In this document: positions 14,334 to 20,846 of the stretch, piece after piece | Layout: every line of letters begins with the position of its first letter | How positions within the stretch are numbered: position 1 is the first letter of the stretch | NCBI GenBank assembly: GCA_038239345.1 | Contig: JBBSEX010000045.1 | Coordinates: 1-22,095 of the forward strand | DNA: 22,095 nt | Origin: JBBSEX01 sp038239345 | GTDB taxonomy: Bacteria; Acidobacteriota; Terriglobia; Bryobacterales; Bryobacteraceae | Direction of reading: 5' to 3' | Notes under the pieces: generated by a model | Told to the model about the DNA's origin: nothing | The model's input: the letters and a program-made list of their open reading frames with translations, nothing else | The model's database searches: none | Made by a program: the position numbers and the translations under genes

Positions 14334-14353
14334 TGATTTAAGGCACGACGTGC
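14334..14353 (+). promoter_or_regulatory. Upstream box related to the Spy-gene dyad
   Basis: TGATTTAAGGCAC (14334-14346) differs by one base from TGATTTGAGGCAC in front of the Spy-like gene (6401-6413, minus). It runs into GCACGACGTGC (14343-14353), an 11-base dyad. It lies about 75-95 bp before the promoter at 14427, further than in the other two copies. Confidence 0.4.
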
Positions 14354-14426
14354 TGCATTTGGGGCATATTCGGGCTTTGGGTTCCTGAAGCGCACAAAAC
14401 CGAAGGAGTTAAAGCAAATATGTGAA

Positions 14427-14442
14427 AGGTCCCCTGCGTGCA
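14427..14442 (+). promoter_or_regulatory. Sigma-54-type promoter for the Met-rich protein gene
   Basis: AGGTCCCCTGCGTGCA has GG-N10-GC spacing. Its -24 half is weaker than others, but CTGCGTGC around -12 is identical to the promoter at 15750, and the following 60 bases are also related, ending in a shared ATCCCCGACCTGATGGC (14479-14495 here, 15803-15819 there). The start point would be near 14453. Confidence 0.55.
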
Positions 14443-14536
14443 GCATCTAAGGTGATCGAGCGAATAGAAGTTCCAGCCATCCCCGACCTGATGGCAATCG
14501 ACCTGACTATCACGAATTTTGTGAAACAGGAGATAC

Positions 14537-14587
14537 ATGAAGATAGAGAACACGTTCCAGAGAAGTATCCAAACGAGCTGTAAGTAG
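14537..14587 (+). other. 16-codon leader ORF, apparent remnant of a duplicated HC-protein gene start
   Basis: ATG at 14537 follows AAACAGGAGATAC and encodes MKIENTFQRSIQTSCK before TAG. The same ribosome binding site and start (AAACAGGAGATAT, MKMKKIYQRITRHCD) open the real gene at 15225. The similarity covers about 75 bases on both sides of the ATG. It is either a decayed stub of a third paralogue or a short translated leader in front of the Met-rich gene at 14616. Confidence 0.6.
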
Positions 14588-14615
14588 ACAAAACAATACA
14601 AGGAGATTAGTTCTA

Positions 14616-15059
14616 ATGCGCAAACGAATACTCACGGTCATGGCCACCACGGGACTGCTCGGCAGCTTGGTTATGGCCTCGGCGGTAGCCCAAGAGGGCG
14701 AGCACAAAAAGATGTCCAGCGACAAGATGGCGAGCTCTGATACGCCCGGCAAGAAAATGTCGCAGCAGGACACCATGGACAAGATGTCCGCCATGTCCGC
14801 CGACGATAAGGGGGCCATGTTCGACAAGATGACTGAGAAGGACAAAATGGCCGCGATGAACATGTCCGGTAAGAAGATGTCCAGCCAGGAAGCGATGGAC
14901 GCCATGGGCAAGATGTCTAACCAGGACAAGGCCGACATAATCGACAAGCTGCCTGCGGATAAGAAGATGTCCATGATGAACGGCGGCTCCGGGATGCACC
15001 ACGGCTCGAAGAAGATGGGCAAGATGGGCATGGGCAAAATGGACAAGATGGACAAGTGA
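14616..15059 (+). CDS. Secreted Met/Lys-rich protein with internal duplication, probable metal binder
   Basis: 147 residues. Signal peptide 1-26 (RKRILTVMATTGLLGSLVMA..AVAQ), then a mature chain of about 121 residues with 24 Met, many Lys and Asp, no Cys, and MHHG near the end. Two units of about 40 residues align end to end, 46-85 (KKMSQQDTMDKMSAMS...MNMSG) and 86-126 (KKMSSQEAMDAMGKMS...NGGSG), sharing DK, IDK/FDK and MN positions; the tail is KKMGKMGMGKMDKMDK. This composition resembles periplasmic Met-rich copper(I)/silver chelators, a role I infer; no family name is claimed. Start has ACAAGGAGA 10 bases upstream. It is the first intact gene after a sigma-54-type promoter whose leader also carries a start remnant of the neighbouring HC family. 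No hairpin terminator is evident in the 165 bases after it. Confidence 0.8.
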   Translation: MRKRILTVMATTGLLGSLVMASAVAQEGEHKKMSSDKMASSDTPGKKMSQQDTMDKMSAMSADDKGAMFDKMTEKDKMAAMNMSGKKMSSQEAMDAMGKMSNQDKADIIDKLPADKKMSMMNGGSGMHHGSKKMGKMGMGKMDKMDK

Positions 15060-15224
15060 CGCGACGCTAATCCGGCGACGTGGCGGCGCGCTTGAGGAGG
15101 CGATCATTCCGGCTATTACCGGATGGTCGCTCAAAAGCTGCGGTCCTGGCAGAAATGCACGAAAGCATGGCAAAACGACTACGAATTAGAGTTTCCTTCA
15201 TCACATTTTGTAAACAGGAGATAT

Positions 15225-15626
15225 ATGAAGATGAAAAAGATTTACCAGAGAATCACGCGCCACTGCGACTTGATGTTGTTGATCGCGCTGGCCGCCGGAC
15301 TCGCTTTCGCAGCCGAGTCAACACCTACGATGAGCAAATCCGAAGTGAAAGAACTTATCGGCAAAGCATCTACACCCGAAGATCACCATCGGTTGGCCGC
15401 ATACTTTACCCAAAAGGCCGAGAAGATGGATGCCGAGGCTGCCGAACACGAGGAACTCGCCAAAGAATATTTTAATAACCCCGGGATCCACGCGATGAAA
15501 CACCCCCTGTCGGGCCAAACCGCCGGGCACTGCAAGTATTTTGCACAGGCGGCGCGGAAAGCGGCAGCCGAGGATCGGGCGTTGGCGGCGGCTCACGAAG
15601 AAATGGCCAAGAAAGCACAAAAGTGA
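15225..15626 (+). CDS. Secreted helical HC-motif protein, paralogue 1
   Basis: 133 residues from ATG 15225, chosen because AAACAGGAGAT lies six bases upstream and a signal peptide follows (MLLIALAAGLAFAAE, mature from about residue 30); the open frame extends upstream to 15123 without such support. The mature protein is almost wholly helical: SKSEVKELIGKASTPEDHHR, LAAYFTQKAEKMDAEAAEHE, a Gly/Pro/His loop (NPGIHAMKHPLSGQTAG), then HCKYFAQAARKAAAEDRALA and AHEEMAKKAQK. It aligns along its length with the product at 15877. Shared positions include DH.R.A.YF, AEA..HE, HC and R.AAED..LA.AH..MA..AKK. Regularly placed His/Glu on helices plus the HC pair suggest a metal-binding four-helix bundle in the periplasm (inference). 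Function unknown. A weak GG-N10-GC (15125-15138) upstream could be a promoter, but it lacks other consensus bases. Confidence 0.75.
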   Translation: MKMKKIYQRITRHCDLMLLIALAAGLAFAAESTPTMSKSEVKELIGKASTPEDHHRLAAYFTQKAEKMDAEAAEHEELAKEYFNNPGIHAMKHPLSGQTAGHCKYFAQAARKAAAEDRALAAAHEEMAKKAQK

Positions 15627-15671
15627 GCGTCAGCTCGGCTTAATCGCAGGTTTACGAGGGTTGGATTATCT

Positions 15672-15688
15672 GAGGCGTCCGCTGCCTC
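15672..15688 (+). promoter_or_regulatory. Upstream dyad, candidate NtrC-type activator site (second copy)
   Basis: GAGGC-N7-GCCTC, 17 bases, the counterpart of 6391-6407. The flanks match too: TTGGATTATCTGAGGCG (15661-15677) agrees at 14 of 17 positions with the minus-strand block at 6402-6418, and TGCCTCCT follows in both. GGCACCAGGG (15694-15703) then ends 48 bp before the -24 GG at 15751. Confidence 0.6.
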
Positions 15689-15749
15689 CTGTCGGCACCA
15701 GGGTGCGTCTGGATGCTCTAGAAATCATGCGAACGGTGGGACGCGCAAA

Positions 15750-15765
15750 CGGCACGCTGCGTGCT
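15750..15765 (+). promoter_or_regulatory. Sigma-54-type promoter for the second HC-motif gene
   Basis: CGGCACGCTGCGTGCT has a perfect GGCACG at -24, TGCT at -12 and GG-N10-GC spacing. The start point would be near 15776, giving a leader of about 100 bases before the ATG at 15877. The leader contains the ATCCCCGACCTGATGGC block shared with the Met-rich gene's leader. Confidence 0.72.
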
Positions 15766-15876
15766 TTGTATAGGGGGAATGACGCGAAGAGGAAGTTCGC
15801 CGATCCCCGACCTGATGGCTGGAAACCACGTTGTGACCGCTCGCGCCACATCTCAAATTGAACGGAGGTAAGGAAA

Positions 15877-16257
15877 ATGTTGAAGCATATGATGAACACC
15901 AGCACACTCAGGGCAGTGGTCTTGACCGTTGCGGCTGCGGTGCTGGCGGTTTTCGTTTTGGTTCCGGCCGGGGCGAAGGACAAGACCTTGAGTAAGAGTG
16001 AACTCAAGAATCTGGTCGCCAACGCGGCAACGAAGGCGGACCACGAACGCATCGCACAATACTTCGATGCCGAAGCTGAGAGATTCGGAGCCGAGGCAAA
16101 GGACCACGAAGATATCGCCAGAGTTTATCAGGACACTGCGCGTACTGGTGGGGCCAACCACTGTAATGGGGTGGCTAGCCAGCTTCGCAAGGCCGCCGAG
16201 GATGCCAGTGCGCTTGCATCCGCGCACAGGGGGATGGCCAACGAAGCGAAGAAGTAA
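15877..16257 (+). CDS. Secreted helical HC-motif protein, paralogue 2
   Basis: 126 residues. GGAGG lies eight bases before the ATG. Signal peptide about 1-33 (LRAVVLTVAAAVLAVFVLVPAGA/KDK). The mature region is helical and parallels the protein at 15225: LSKSELKNLVANAATKADHER, IAQYFDAEAERFGAEAKDHE, DIARVYQDTARTGGANHC, NGVASQLRKAAEDASALASA and HRGMANEAKK. It lacks the Pro/His-rich loop insertion of its paralogue (about seven residues shorter there). Conserved His, Glu and the single HC again suggest a periplasmic metal or redox role, unproven. It has its own strong sigma-54-type promoter and activator dyad. The next reading frame, a broken glycogen-binding-domain gene, starts one base after its stop codon. 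Confidence 0.78.
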   Translation: MLKHMMNTSTLRAVVLTVAAAVLAVFVLVPAGAKDKTLSKSELKNLVANAATKADHERIAQYFDAEAERFGAEAKDHEDIARVYQDTARTGGANHCNGVASQLRKAAEDASALASAHRGMANEAKK

Positions 16258-16258
16258 C

Positions 16259-16616
16259 ATGCTCTCGATCGTGTCAAGGGTTGAGGCAACCGGACACTCA
16301 AGCGATCGAGAACCGTCGGCAGGAGTCACATTCGAGACTTCTGCCGGCGTTCTCTCAGTTACCGCTGGGATACACAAAGCACGCCGATGGAGCCCCAGAG
16401 AGAGGGTATGCGGCGAGCTGAGCTGGAATTGGCCCTTGCCAGTACGAGTACAAATTTGTGGCGGACGGTGCGTGGTGCTGCGAGCCCGGACGCGAAGATG
16501 CAGCACCGTGCCCGAGTTGTGTTGCCAATCCCTTCGGCACCATGAATCGCGTGGTGGAAATCGGAGCGCGGTCGTCCAAGTCGGCGCCAGTGCCGCAGCG
16601 TGATCGAACAGTTTAA
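16259..16616 (+). pseudogene. Broken CBM48/AMPK-type glycogen-binding domain gene
   Basis: Three reading frames join into one recognisable domain. Frame 1, from ATG 16259, ends ...AGVTFETSAGVLSVTAG; a -1 shift near 16369 gives DTQSTPMEPQREGMRRAELE LALA; another -1 shift near 16440 gives QYEYKFVADGAWCCEPG, then CPSCVANPFGTMNRVVEIG and a stop at 16614. The VTFE...SV.VAG, STPM, GM.RAELEL, YEYKFV.DG.W and VPNPFGT-like blocks are those of AMPK/isoamylase early-set (CBM48) domains, which bind glycogen or starch. The usual FNxW segment after VAG is missing, so the gene has lost coding bases as well as frame. Two single-base deletions could also be sequencing errors. It begins one base after the HC gene's stop, so it was probably its operon partner. 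The 13 bases up to 16630 separate it from the convergent regulator. Confidence 0.75.
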
Positions 16617-16629
16617 GCACATCGGAAGT

Positions 16630-18072
16630 TTACGTCCCAGCGACGTCGGCGGACCCTTGTTCGTCCTGCTCGCGCCGGAGACCAAATTTCTCGATGCGAT
16701 AGATCAGCGTCTTCCTGCTGATGTCGAGGTATTGTGCAGCACGAGATTGGTTCCAGCTAAACTTACGCAGCGCCATCAGAATCAGTTCTTTCTCTACACC
16801 CTCGAGACTGATTCCCTCGGGCGGCAACTTCAATTGCAGCGTGTTCTTCGGGTCTGGCTCGCCCCGCAGAAAATCCGGAAGATCGGAGAACCGAACGAAA
16901 TCGCCGTCGGCGAGCACTACAAGGCGCTCGACGACGTTCTCCATCTCGCGAACATTTCCTGGCCACCGGTAACCCGTAAAGCGTGAGATCAATTCATCCG
17001 ACAGCCGAAGGCCTTGCCTGCCGTGTTTCTCGGAAGCGCGTTGGAAGAACATCCGCACGAGCTCCGGAATGTCATCCGGCCTCTCTCGGAGCGGCGGCAA
17101 CTCCAGAGGGATGACTGTGAGCCGATAGTATAAATCTTCCCGAAACGTTTGGTCCTCAATCATCGCTTGCAAGTTCCGGTGGGTAGAAGCGATGACGCGA
17201 ACGTCTACTTTCATGGGAGCCGTGGCTCCGACCTTCTCGATCTCACCCTGCTGGACAAGCCGAAGCAACTTGACTTGAAGTTCGAGTGGCATGTCCCCTA
17301 TCTCATCGAGAAACAACGTGCCGCCATCAGCGGCTTCAACCTTCCCAGTCTTGTGGGTGACTGCTCCAGTAAAGGAGCCCTTCACATGTCCGAACAATTC
17401 AGATTCGAGAAGGTCCTTGGGGATAGCGCCGCAATTGATCGTATAGAACGGCAGCCGTTTGCGTGGACTGTTAAAGTGGATCGCTCGTGCAAGAAGTTCT
17501 TTGCCAGTGCCCGTTTCACCTTGAATCAAGACTGTTGAGGTCGTTTGAGCGGCGCGGGCGGCCAAATCCAATACGGATAGCAGCCGCTTGGAGCGTCCAA
17601 GAATCGATTCAAAGCCGTATTTAGAGTCGAGAGTTCGCCGCAACCGCCAGATTTCCGCGCGCAAGCGTAGGTGTTCCAGAGCGCGGTGTACCACTATTCT
17701 CAGTTCTGGAACGTGTACTGGCTTGGTCAAATAGTCGTACGCTCCGGCTTTCATTGCCTCGACTGCGGTTTCGACGGTGCCAAACCCCGTGAGCAGAATG
17801 ACTAAGGTTTGAAGTTCGCCCCCGTGGCTGCTGATCTCAGGTTGCATGATCTGCTTCAGAACTTCGATCCCATTCATTTTCGGCATCATCAGATCTACCA
17901 GCACGATTTCAGGCCTCTCACGCTTATACAGCGCCAGACCGTCCTCAGGGTCGGAGGCCCCCAGAATGTCAACGCCTTTCTCTTCCAACGCTGATCTGAC
18001 TAGGTCAAGGCTGGACAGATCGTCGTCGATCGCCAATATCTTAAAGTTCGGCACGGCCCGCCTTATCTCCAT
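16630..18072 (-). CDS. NtrC-family sigma-54 activator, response regulator (second)
   Basis: 480 residues. Receiver 10-130 with acidic D16-D18, phosphoacceptor D60, T95 and K117. AAA+ domain: Walker A GETGTGKE (185-192), sigma-54 contact loop GSFTGA (232-237, Ser in place of the more usual Ala) and Walker B GGTLFLDEIGD (250-260). C-terminal Fis-type HTH SWNQSRAAQYLDISRKTLIYR. It is clearly paralogous to the activator at 11773 over the whole length, including VGATAP/GETKK and the closing IEKFGLR. The start is uncertain: ATG 18072 overlaps the receiver gene by 32 bases with no ribosome binding site, whereas GTG 18054 has GGAGATAAGG in front and still includes the full receiver. It is last in a hybrid kinase, receiver, activator operon. 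Confidence 0.92.
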   Translation of the reverse strand: MEIRRAVPNFKILAIDDDLSSLDLVRSALEEKGVDILGASDPEDGLALYKRERPEIVLVDLMMPKMNGIEVLKQIMQPEISSHGGELQTLVILLTGFGTVETAVEAMKAGAYDYLTKPVHVPELRIVVHRALEHLRLRAEIWRLRRTLDSKYGFESILGRSKRLLSVLDLAARAAQTTSTVLIQGETGTGKELLARAIHFNSPRKRLPFYTINCGAIPKDLLESELFGHVKGSFTGAVTHKTGKVEAADGGTLFLDEIGDMPLELQVKLLRLVQQGEIEKVGATAPMKVDVRVIASTHRNLQAMIEDQTFREDLYYRLTVIPLELPPLRERPDDIPELVRMFFQRASEKHGRQGLRLSDELISRFTGYRWPGNVREMENVVERLVVLADGDFVRFSDLPDFLRGEPDPKNTLQLKLPPEGISLEGVEKELILMALRKFSWNQSRAAQYLDISRKTLIYRIEKFGLRREQDEQGSADVAGT

Positions 18073-18433
18073 CGGAAAGCATGCGATTGACCTGCTTCCT
18101 CACATCAGAGATTGAAATCGGTTTGGGGACATACCCATCAAAGCCGGCCCTCTCAATCCGCTGCCGGTCGCTTTCCATGGCAAAGGCTGTGAGAGCGATG
18201 AACCTGGCGCCGCTGGGCGGGTCTAAGGCACGTGCCGCCCGGAGCACTGCGAAACCGTCCAGCACCGGCATTTGAATATCTAACAAAACGAGCTCCGGGG
18301 ATTCTGTCCGGATTTTGTTCAAAGCTTCCCGCCCATCAGACGCCTCAAGTAAGCGAAAGCCAGCCGTTTCGAGCGCGTATCTGAGCAACTCGCGGCTCGC
18401 CAGATCGTCGTCGGCAATAAGAACGGTTTTCAT
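18041..18433 (-). CDS. Stand-alone CheY-like receiver protein
   Basis: 130 residues from ATG 18433, four bases after the kinase stop; an in-frame ATG at 18448 would overlap that stop and is possible. The chain is a single receiver domain: KTVLIADDDLASR with acidic D8-D10, phosphoacceptor D52 (VLLDIQMPVLDG), T82 (FIALTAFA) and K104 (YVPKPIS). There is no output domain, so it acts by protein contact or as a phosphate relay or sink. Flanked by a hybrid kinase with two receivers and an NtrC-type activator, it could be the shuttle in a multistep phosphorelay, but no separate histidine phosphotransfer protein is seen in the window. The activator's start lies within its last codons. Confidence 0.88.
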   Translation of the reverse strand: MKTVLIADDDLASRELLRYALETAGFRLLEASDGREALNKIRTESPELVLLDIQMPVLDGFAVLRAARALDPPSGARFIALTAFAMESDRQRIERAGFDGYVPKPISISDVRKQVNRMLSDGDKAGRAEL

Positions 18434-18437
18434 TCGG

Positions 18438-20390
18438 TCAGCTTTCATGGACCGCCAGCCGCAGTTGGTCAAGGAGTGTTTCTTTCCACGTATTTCCTTT
18501 CAGGAAAATCCCGCGAATCTTGCCGGCCAGATTCTGGAGATCGTGATCCGTAAGGTGCTTTGCAGTCAAAACCAGGACCGGGAGGTTCCGCAATGACTTA
18601 TCTTCTTTGATTCGGGTGAGAAGCTCGAAGCCGTCCGTCCCGGGCATCAGCAAATCCAGGAGGATCGCCGCCGGGCGAACCCGGCCCAGGATATCGAATG
18701 CCTCCATGCTGCTCGTTGCAAGCAATGACACGTAACCCTCGGTGTCCAGAATCTCAGCGAGCAAATAGCGCGTTTCCGTGTCGTCGTCCACGACGAGAAT
18801 CTTCGCCGCGCCGGTAGAGGCTAGTGGAATGTGCTTACGCAAAGCGGCCAAAAGCGTCTCTTTCTCCACCGGCTTGGTTAGATACTCGGATGCGCCAAGC
18901 GCCAGGCCCATGCCGCGCTCGTCGCGCACGGAGACGACGATTATCGGGATATTTTGCGTTGCCGGGTCGTTCTTGAGCTGATGGAGAGTCTTCAAGCCGT
19001 TTCCGTCTGGCAGCAGCAGGTCGAGCGTGATCGCGGCCGGCGAAAGCCGACCTGCTTGGGTGATGGCTTCAGCGCCCGAGGCAGCCCAAGCAACCTCGTA
19101 GCCATCGGATTCGAGGTAGTTGGTCAGTAGCTCTCTCGCAGGCTCCTCGTCCTCGACGATGAGGACCAAGGGTGCCTTTCTCGATCCGGCGTCTGCTATG
19201 TCTGCGCCTCCGGCTTCCGTGCCCGTCGACGCTGGCCGTAACGGAAGCTCGACGAAAAACCGGCTACCCTTGCCAAGCTGGCTTTCCACCCAGATTCGGC
19301 CACGATGAGCCTCCACTAATCTCTTTGTGATCGCCAGTCCAAGGCCAGTACCTTCCCGGATCCCCTTGGTTGTTGCCGCCACCTGGCTGAAACTCTCGAA
19401 GATGTCATTAATGTCTTCGGGAGCGATGCCGATTCCCGTGTCGGCTACGCTAATACAACCAACATCGCCTTCCCGGTGCGCCTCTAGGATGATCTCACCT
19501 CCCTGTGGCGTGAACTTAACGGCATTACTCAAGAGGTTGTAAAGAATCTGCTTGAGATGCGTCTGGTCCGCTACGATTTCAAGCCCCGGAAAGACATCTG
19601 CCCGGAGACTTAGTTTCTTGTCGCGGATCAGGGGCCGGATTGCTGCTAACACTTCTTCGATCCGGTCCGTGGCTGAGAGCGTCTCCATTCGCAGTTCGAC
19701 TTGGCCCGCATCGATCTTAGCAAGATCGAGAATGTCGTTAATGAGCGCAAGCAAGTGCCGGGCGCCCTGACCAATGTGACCGGTGTATCGTTTTTGCTTA
19801 TCGTTCAGTTCACCTCCGCTTTCCTCCCGAAGTAAATCGGAAAATCCAATAATTGCGTTCAGCGGAGTCCGAAGTTCGTGGCTCATGCTGGCGAGGAATT
19901 CGCTTTTCAGTTGATTGGCACGTTCAACCTCGCGATTTCGCTGCTCGAGCATGTGATTGAGTGTTCGGATGGCTTCCTCGGCCCGCTTCGGCTCCGTGAT
20001 GTCGCGAACCACGCATATGATACGGAGGTCTTCTCCGCTTTGAATCGGACTCAGGTGGATGTCAACCGGAACCTCGCTGCCGTCCGCTCTCCGTGCCCAT
20101 AGCTCCAATCCGGAGCCCATCGGGCGCTTCAACGGCCGCTCACAGTAACTATCGCGAAGGGCGGCATGTCCGCTCCGGAATCTCTCCGGAACAAACTCGT
20201 CAATCTGCTTGCCGATCAGTTCAGCGCGAGTGCAGCGGAATAAGGTTTCGGCTTCGTGGTTGACCAGCCGGATCTTACCCGTACGATCAACCTCTAAAAT
20301 CGCGTCTGGCGCTGCTTCGACAAGCTCGCGATATCGTCCATGATCGGACTCCATCAACTCGCTACTCCGGTCTCCGATGCTCTGAGCCAT
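18438..20390 (-). CDS. Hybrid histidine kinase: PAS, HisKA, ATPase, two receivers
   Basis: 650 residues with no membrane segment, so probably cytoplasmic. Order: PAS (about 15-130, RYRELVEAAPDAILEVDRTG to CVVRDITEPKRA), coiled linker, HisKA with H171 in SMSHELRTPLNAIIGFSDL, ATPase with N box (LYNLLSNAVKF), DTGIGI (317-322) and GTGLGLAI (347-354), then two receivers, first with acidic E413/D414, phosphoacceptor D457 and K507 (408-520), second with D535-D537, D579 and K631 (530-645). Two C-terminal receivers after one kinase are less common than one. The PAS domain might bind a cofactor or ligand, not identifiable by eye. It heads the run kinase, receiver, NtrC-type activator. The start has only a weak GGAAAA upstream, and no sigma-54-type site is seen in the 89-base gap before it. 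Confidence 0.92.
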   Translation of the reverse strand: MAQSIGDRSSELMESDHGRYRELVEAAPDAILEVDRTGKIRLVNHEAETLFRCTRAELIGKQIDEFVPERFRSGHAALRDSYCERPLKRPMGSGLELWARRADGSEVPVDIHLSPIQSGEDLRIICVVRDITEPKRAEEAIRTLNHMLEQRNREVERANQLKSEFLASMSHELRTPLNAIIGFSDLLREESGGELNDKQKRYTGHIGQGARHLLALINDILDLAKIDAGQVELRMETLSATDRIEEVLAAIRPLIRDKKLSLRADVFPGLEIVADQTHLKQILYNLLSNAVKFTPQGGEIILEAHREGDVGCISVADTGIGIAPEDINDIFESFSQVAATTKGIREGTGLGLAITKRLVEAHRGRIWVESQLGKGSRFFVELPLRPASTGTEAGGADIADAGSRKAPLVLIVEDEEPARELLTNYLESDGYEVAWAASGAEAITQAGRLSPAAITLDLLLPDGNGLKTLHQLKNDPATQNIPIIVVSVRDERGMGLALGASEYLTKPVEKETLLAALRKHIPLASTGAAKILVVDDDTETRYLLAEILDTEGYVSLLATSSMEAFDILGRVRPAAILLDLLMPGTDGFELLTRIKEDKSLRNLPVLVLTAKHLTDHDLQNLAGKIRGIFLKGNTWKETLLDQLRLAVHES

Positions 20391-20479
20391 TCGTTAGATT
20401 TTCCAACCGTCCGTCGCGCGGTTACCCTGCTTAGAGTGCTCTGACTTCCAAGGCTGGCACCGCAACGCGGCGGAGCGCT

Positions 20480-20833
20480 TCATTTCTTAGAGTGTTCCAC
20501 ATGATCGCCATGGGCGGTCGAATTGGCTCCCCACTTCACACTGACAGCCACGAGTGTTTTGTCGGCGTTTGGCTTGGCGTTAACAATAACACGCTGCCCC
20601 ACTTTCAAATCTTTTAGGGTAGCCTGCGCATCGTTGTTGGTGAAAGTTGTTGAGGGGTCGATCTGTACCGTAACCGAGTCGTGCTTGACGGTATCGACGG
20701 TGACGGATGTGTCGGTGATGGCGGTGATCGTGCCCATGACGTGCTCGATGCCATTGTGAGCGAATGCAGTAACGGACCCGAGCATCAGGACCAGTACCGC
20801 GATGACTGACTGCATGATTCTTCTGCTTTTCAT
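20480..20833 (-). CDS. Small periplasmic DUF5666-like protein
   Basis: 117 residues. Signal peptide 1-25 (MKSRRIMQSVIAVLVLMLGS..AFA), then a small beta domain: HVMGTITAITDTSVTVDTVK, SVTVQIDPSTTFTNNDAQATLKDLKVGQRVIVNA and KTLVAVSVKWG. The GTI..I..TSVTV ... V.ID..T.F ... L.DLKVG.RV pattern is that of DUF5666-type OB-like domains, often found near metal efflux genes, with no settled function. HNGIEH at the mature start and a His-rich tail (AHGDHVEHSKK) could bind metal. The start has TAAAGGAGA eight bases upstream. It follows the broken cytochrome gene by 13 bases, so it belongs to the efflux operon. Confidence 0.78.
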   Translation of the reverse strand: MKSRRIMQSVIAVLVLMLGSVTAFAHNGIEHVMGTITAITDTSVTVDTVKHDSVTVQIDPSTTFTNNDAQATLKDLKVGQRVIVNAKPNADKTLVAVSVKWGANSTAHGDHVEHSKK

Positions 20834-20846
20834 AACAACTTCTCCT

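Noticed and set aside
14272..14335. Rho-independent terminator after the kinase gene
   Set aside because: Inverted repeats exist but no T-run follows either hairpin.
14342..14356. GGCACGACGTGCTGC as a sigma-54 promoter
   Set aside because: GG and GC are 11 (or 8) bases apart instead of the required 10; treated instead as part of an upstream box.
15125..15138. GG-N10-GC upstream of the first HC gene as a firm promoter
   Set aside because: Spacing fits but both halves lack the other consensus bases; mentioned only as possible.
14510..15173. Long minus-strand frames opposite the Met-rich gene
   Set aside because: Created by repetitive ATG/AAG codons on the coding strand; no ribosome binding site or family.
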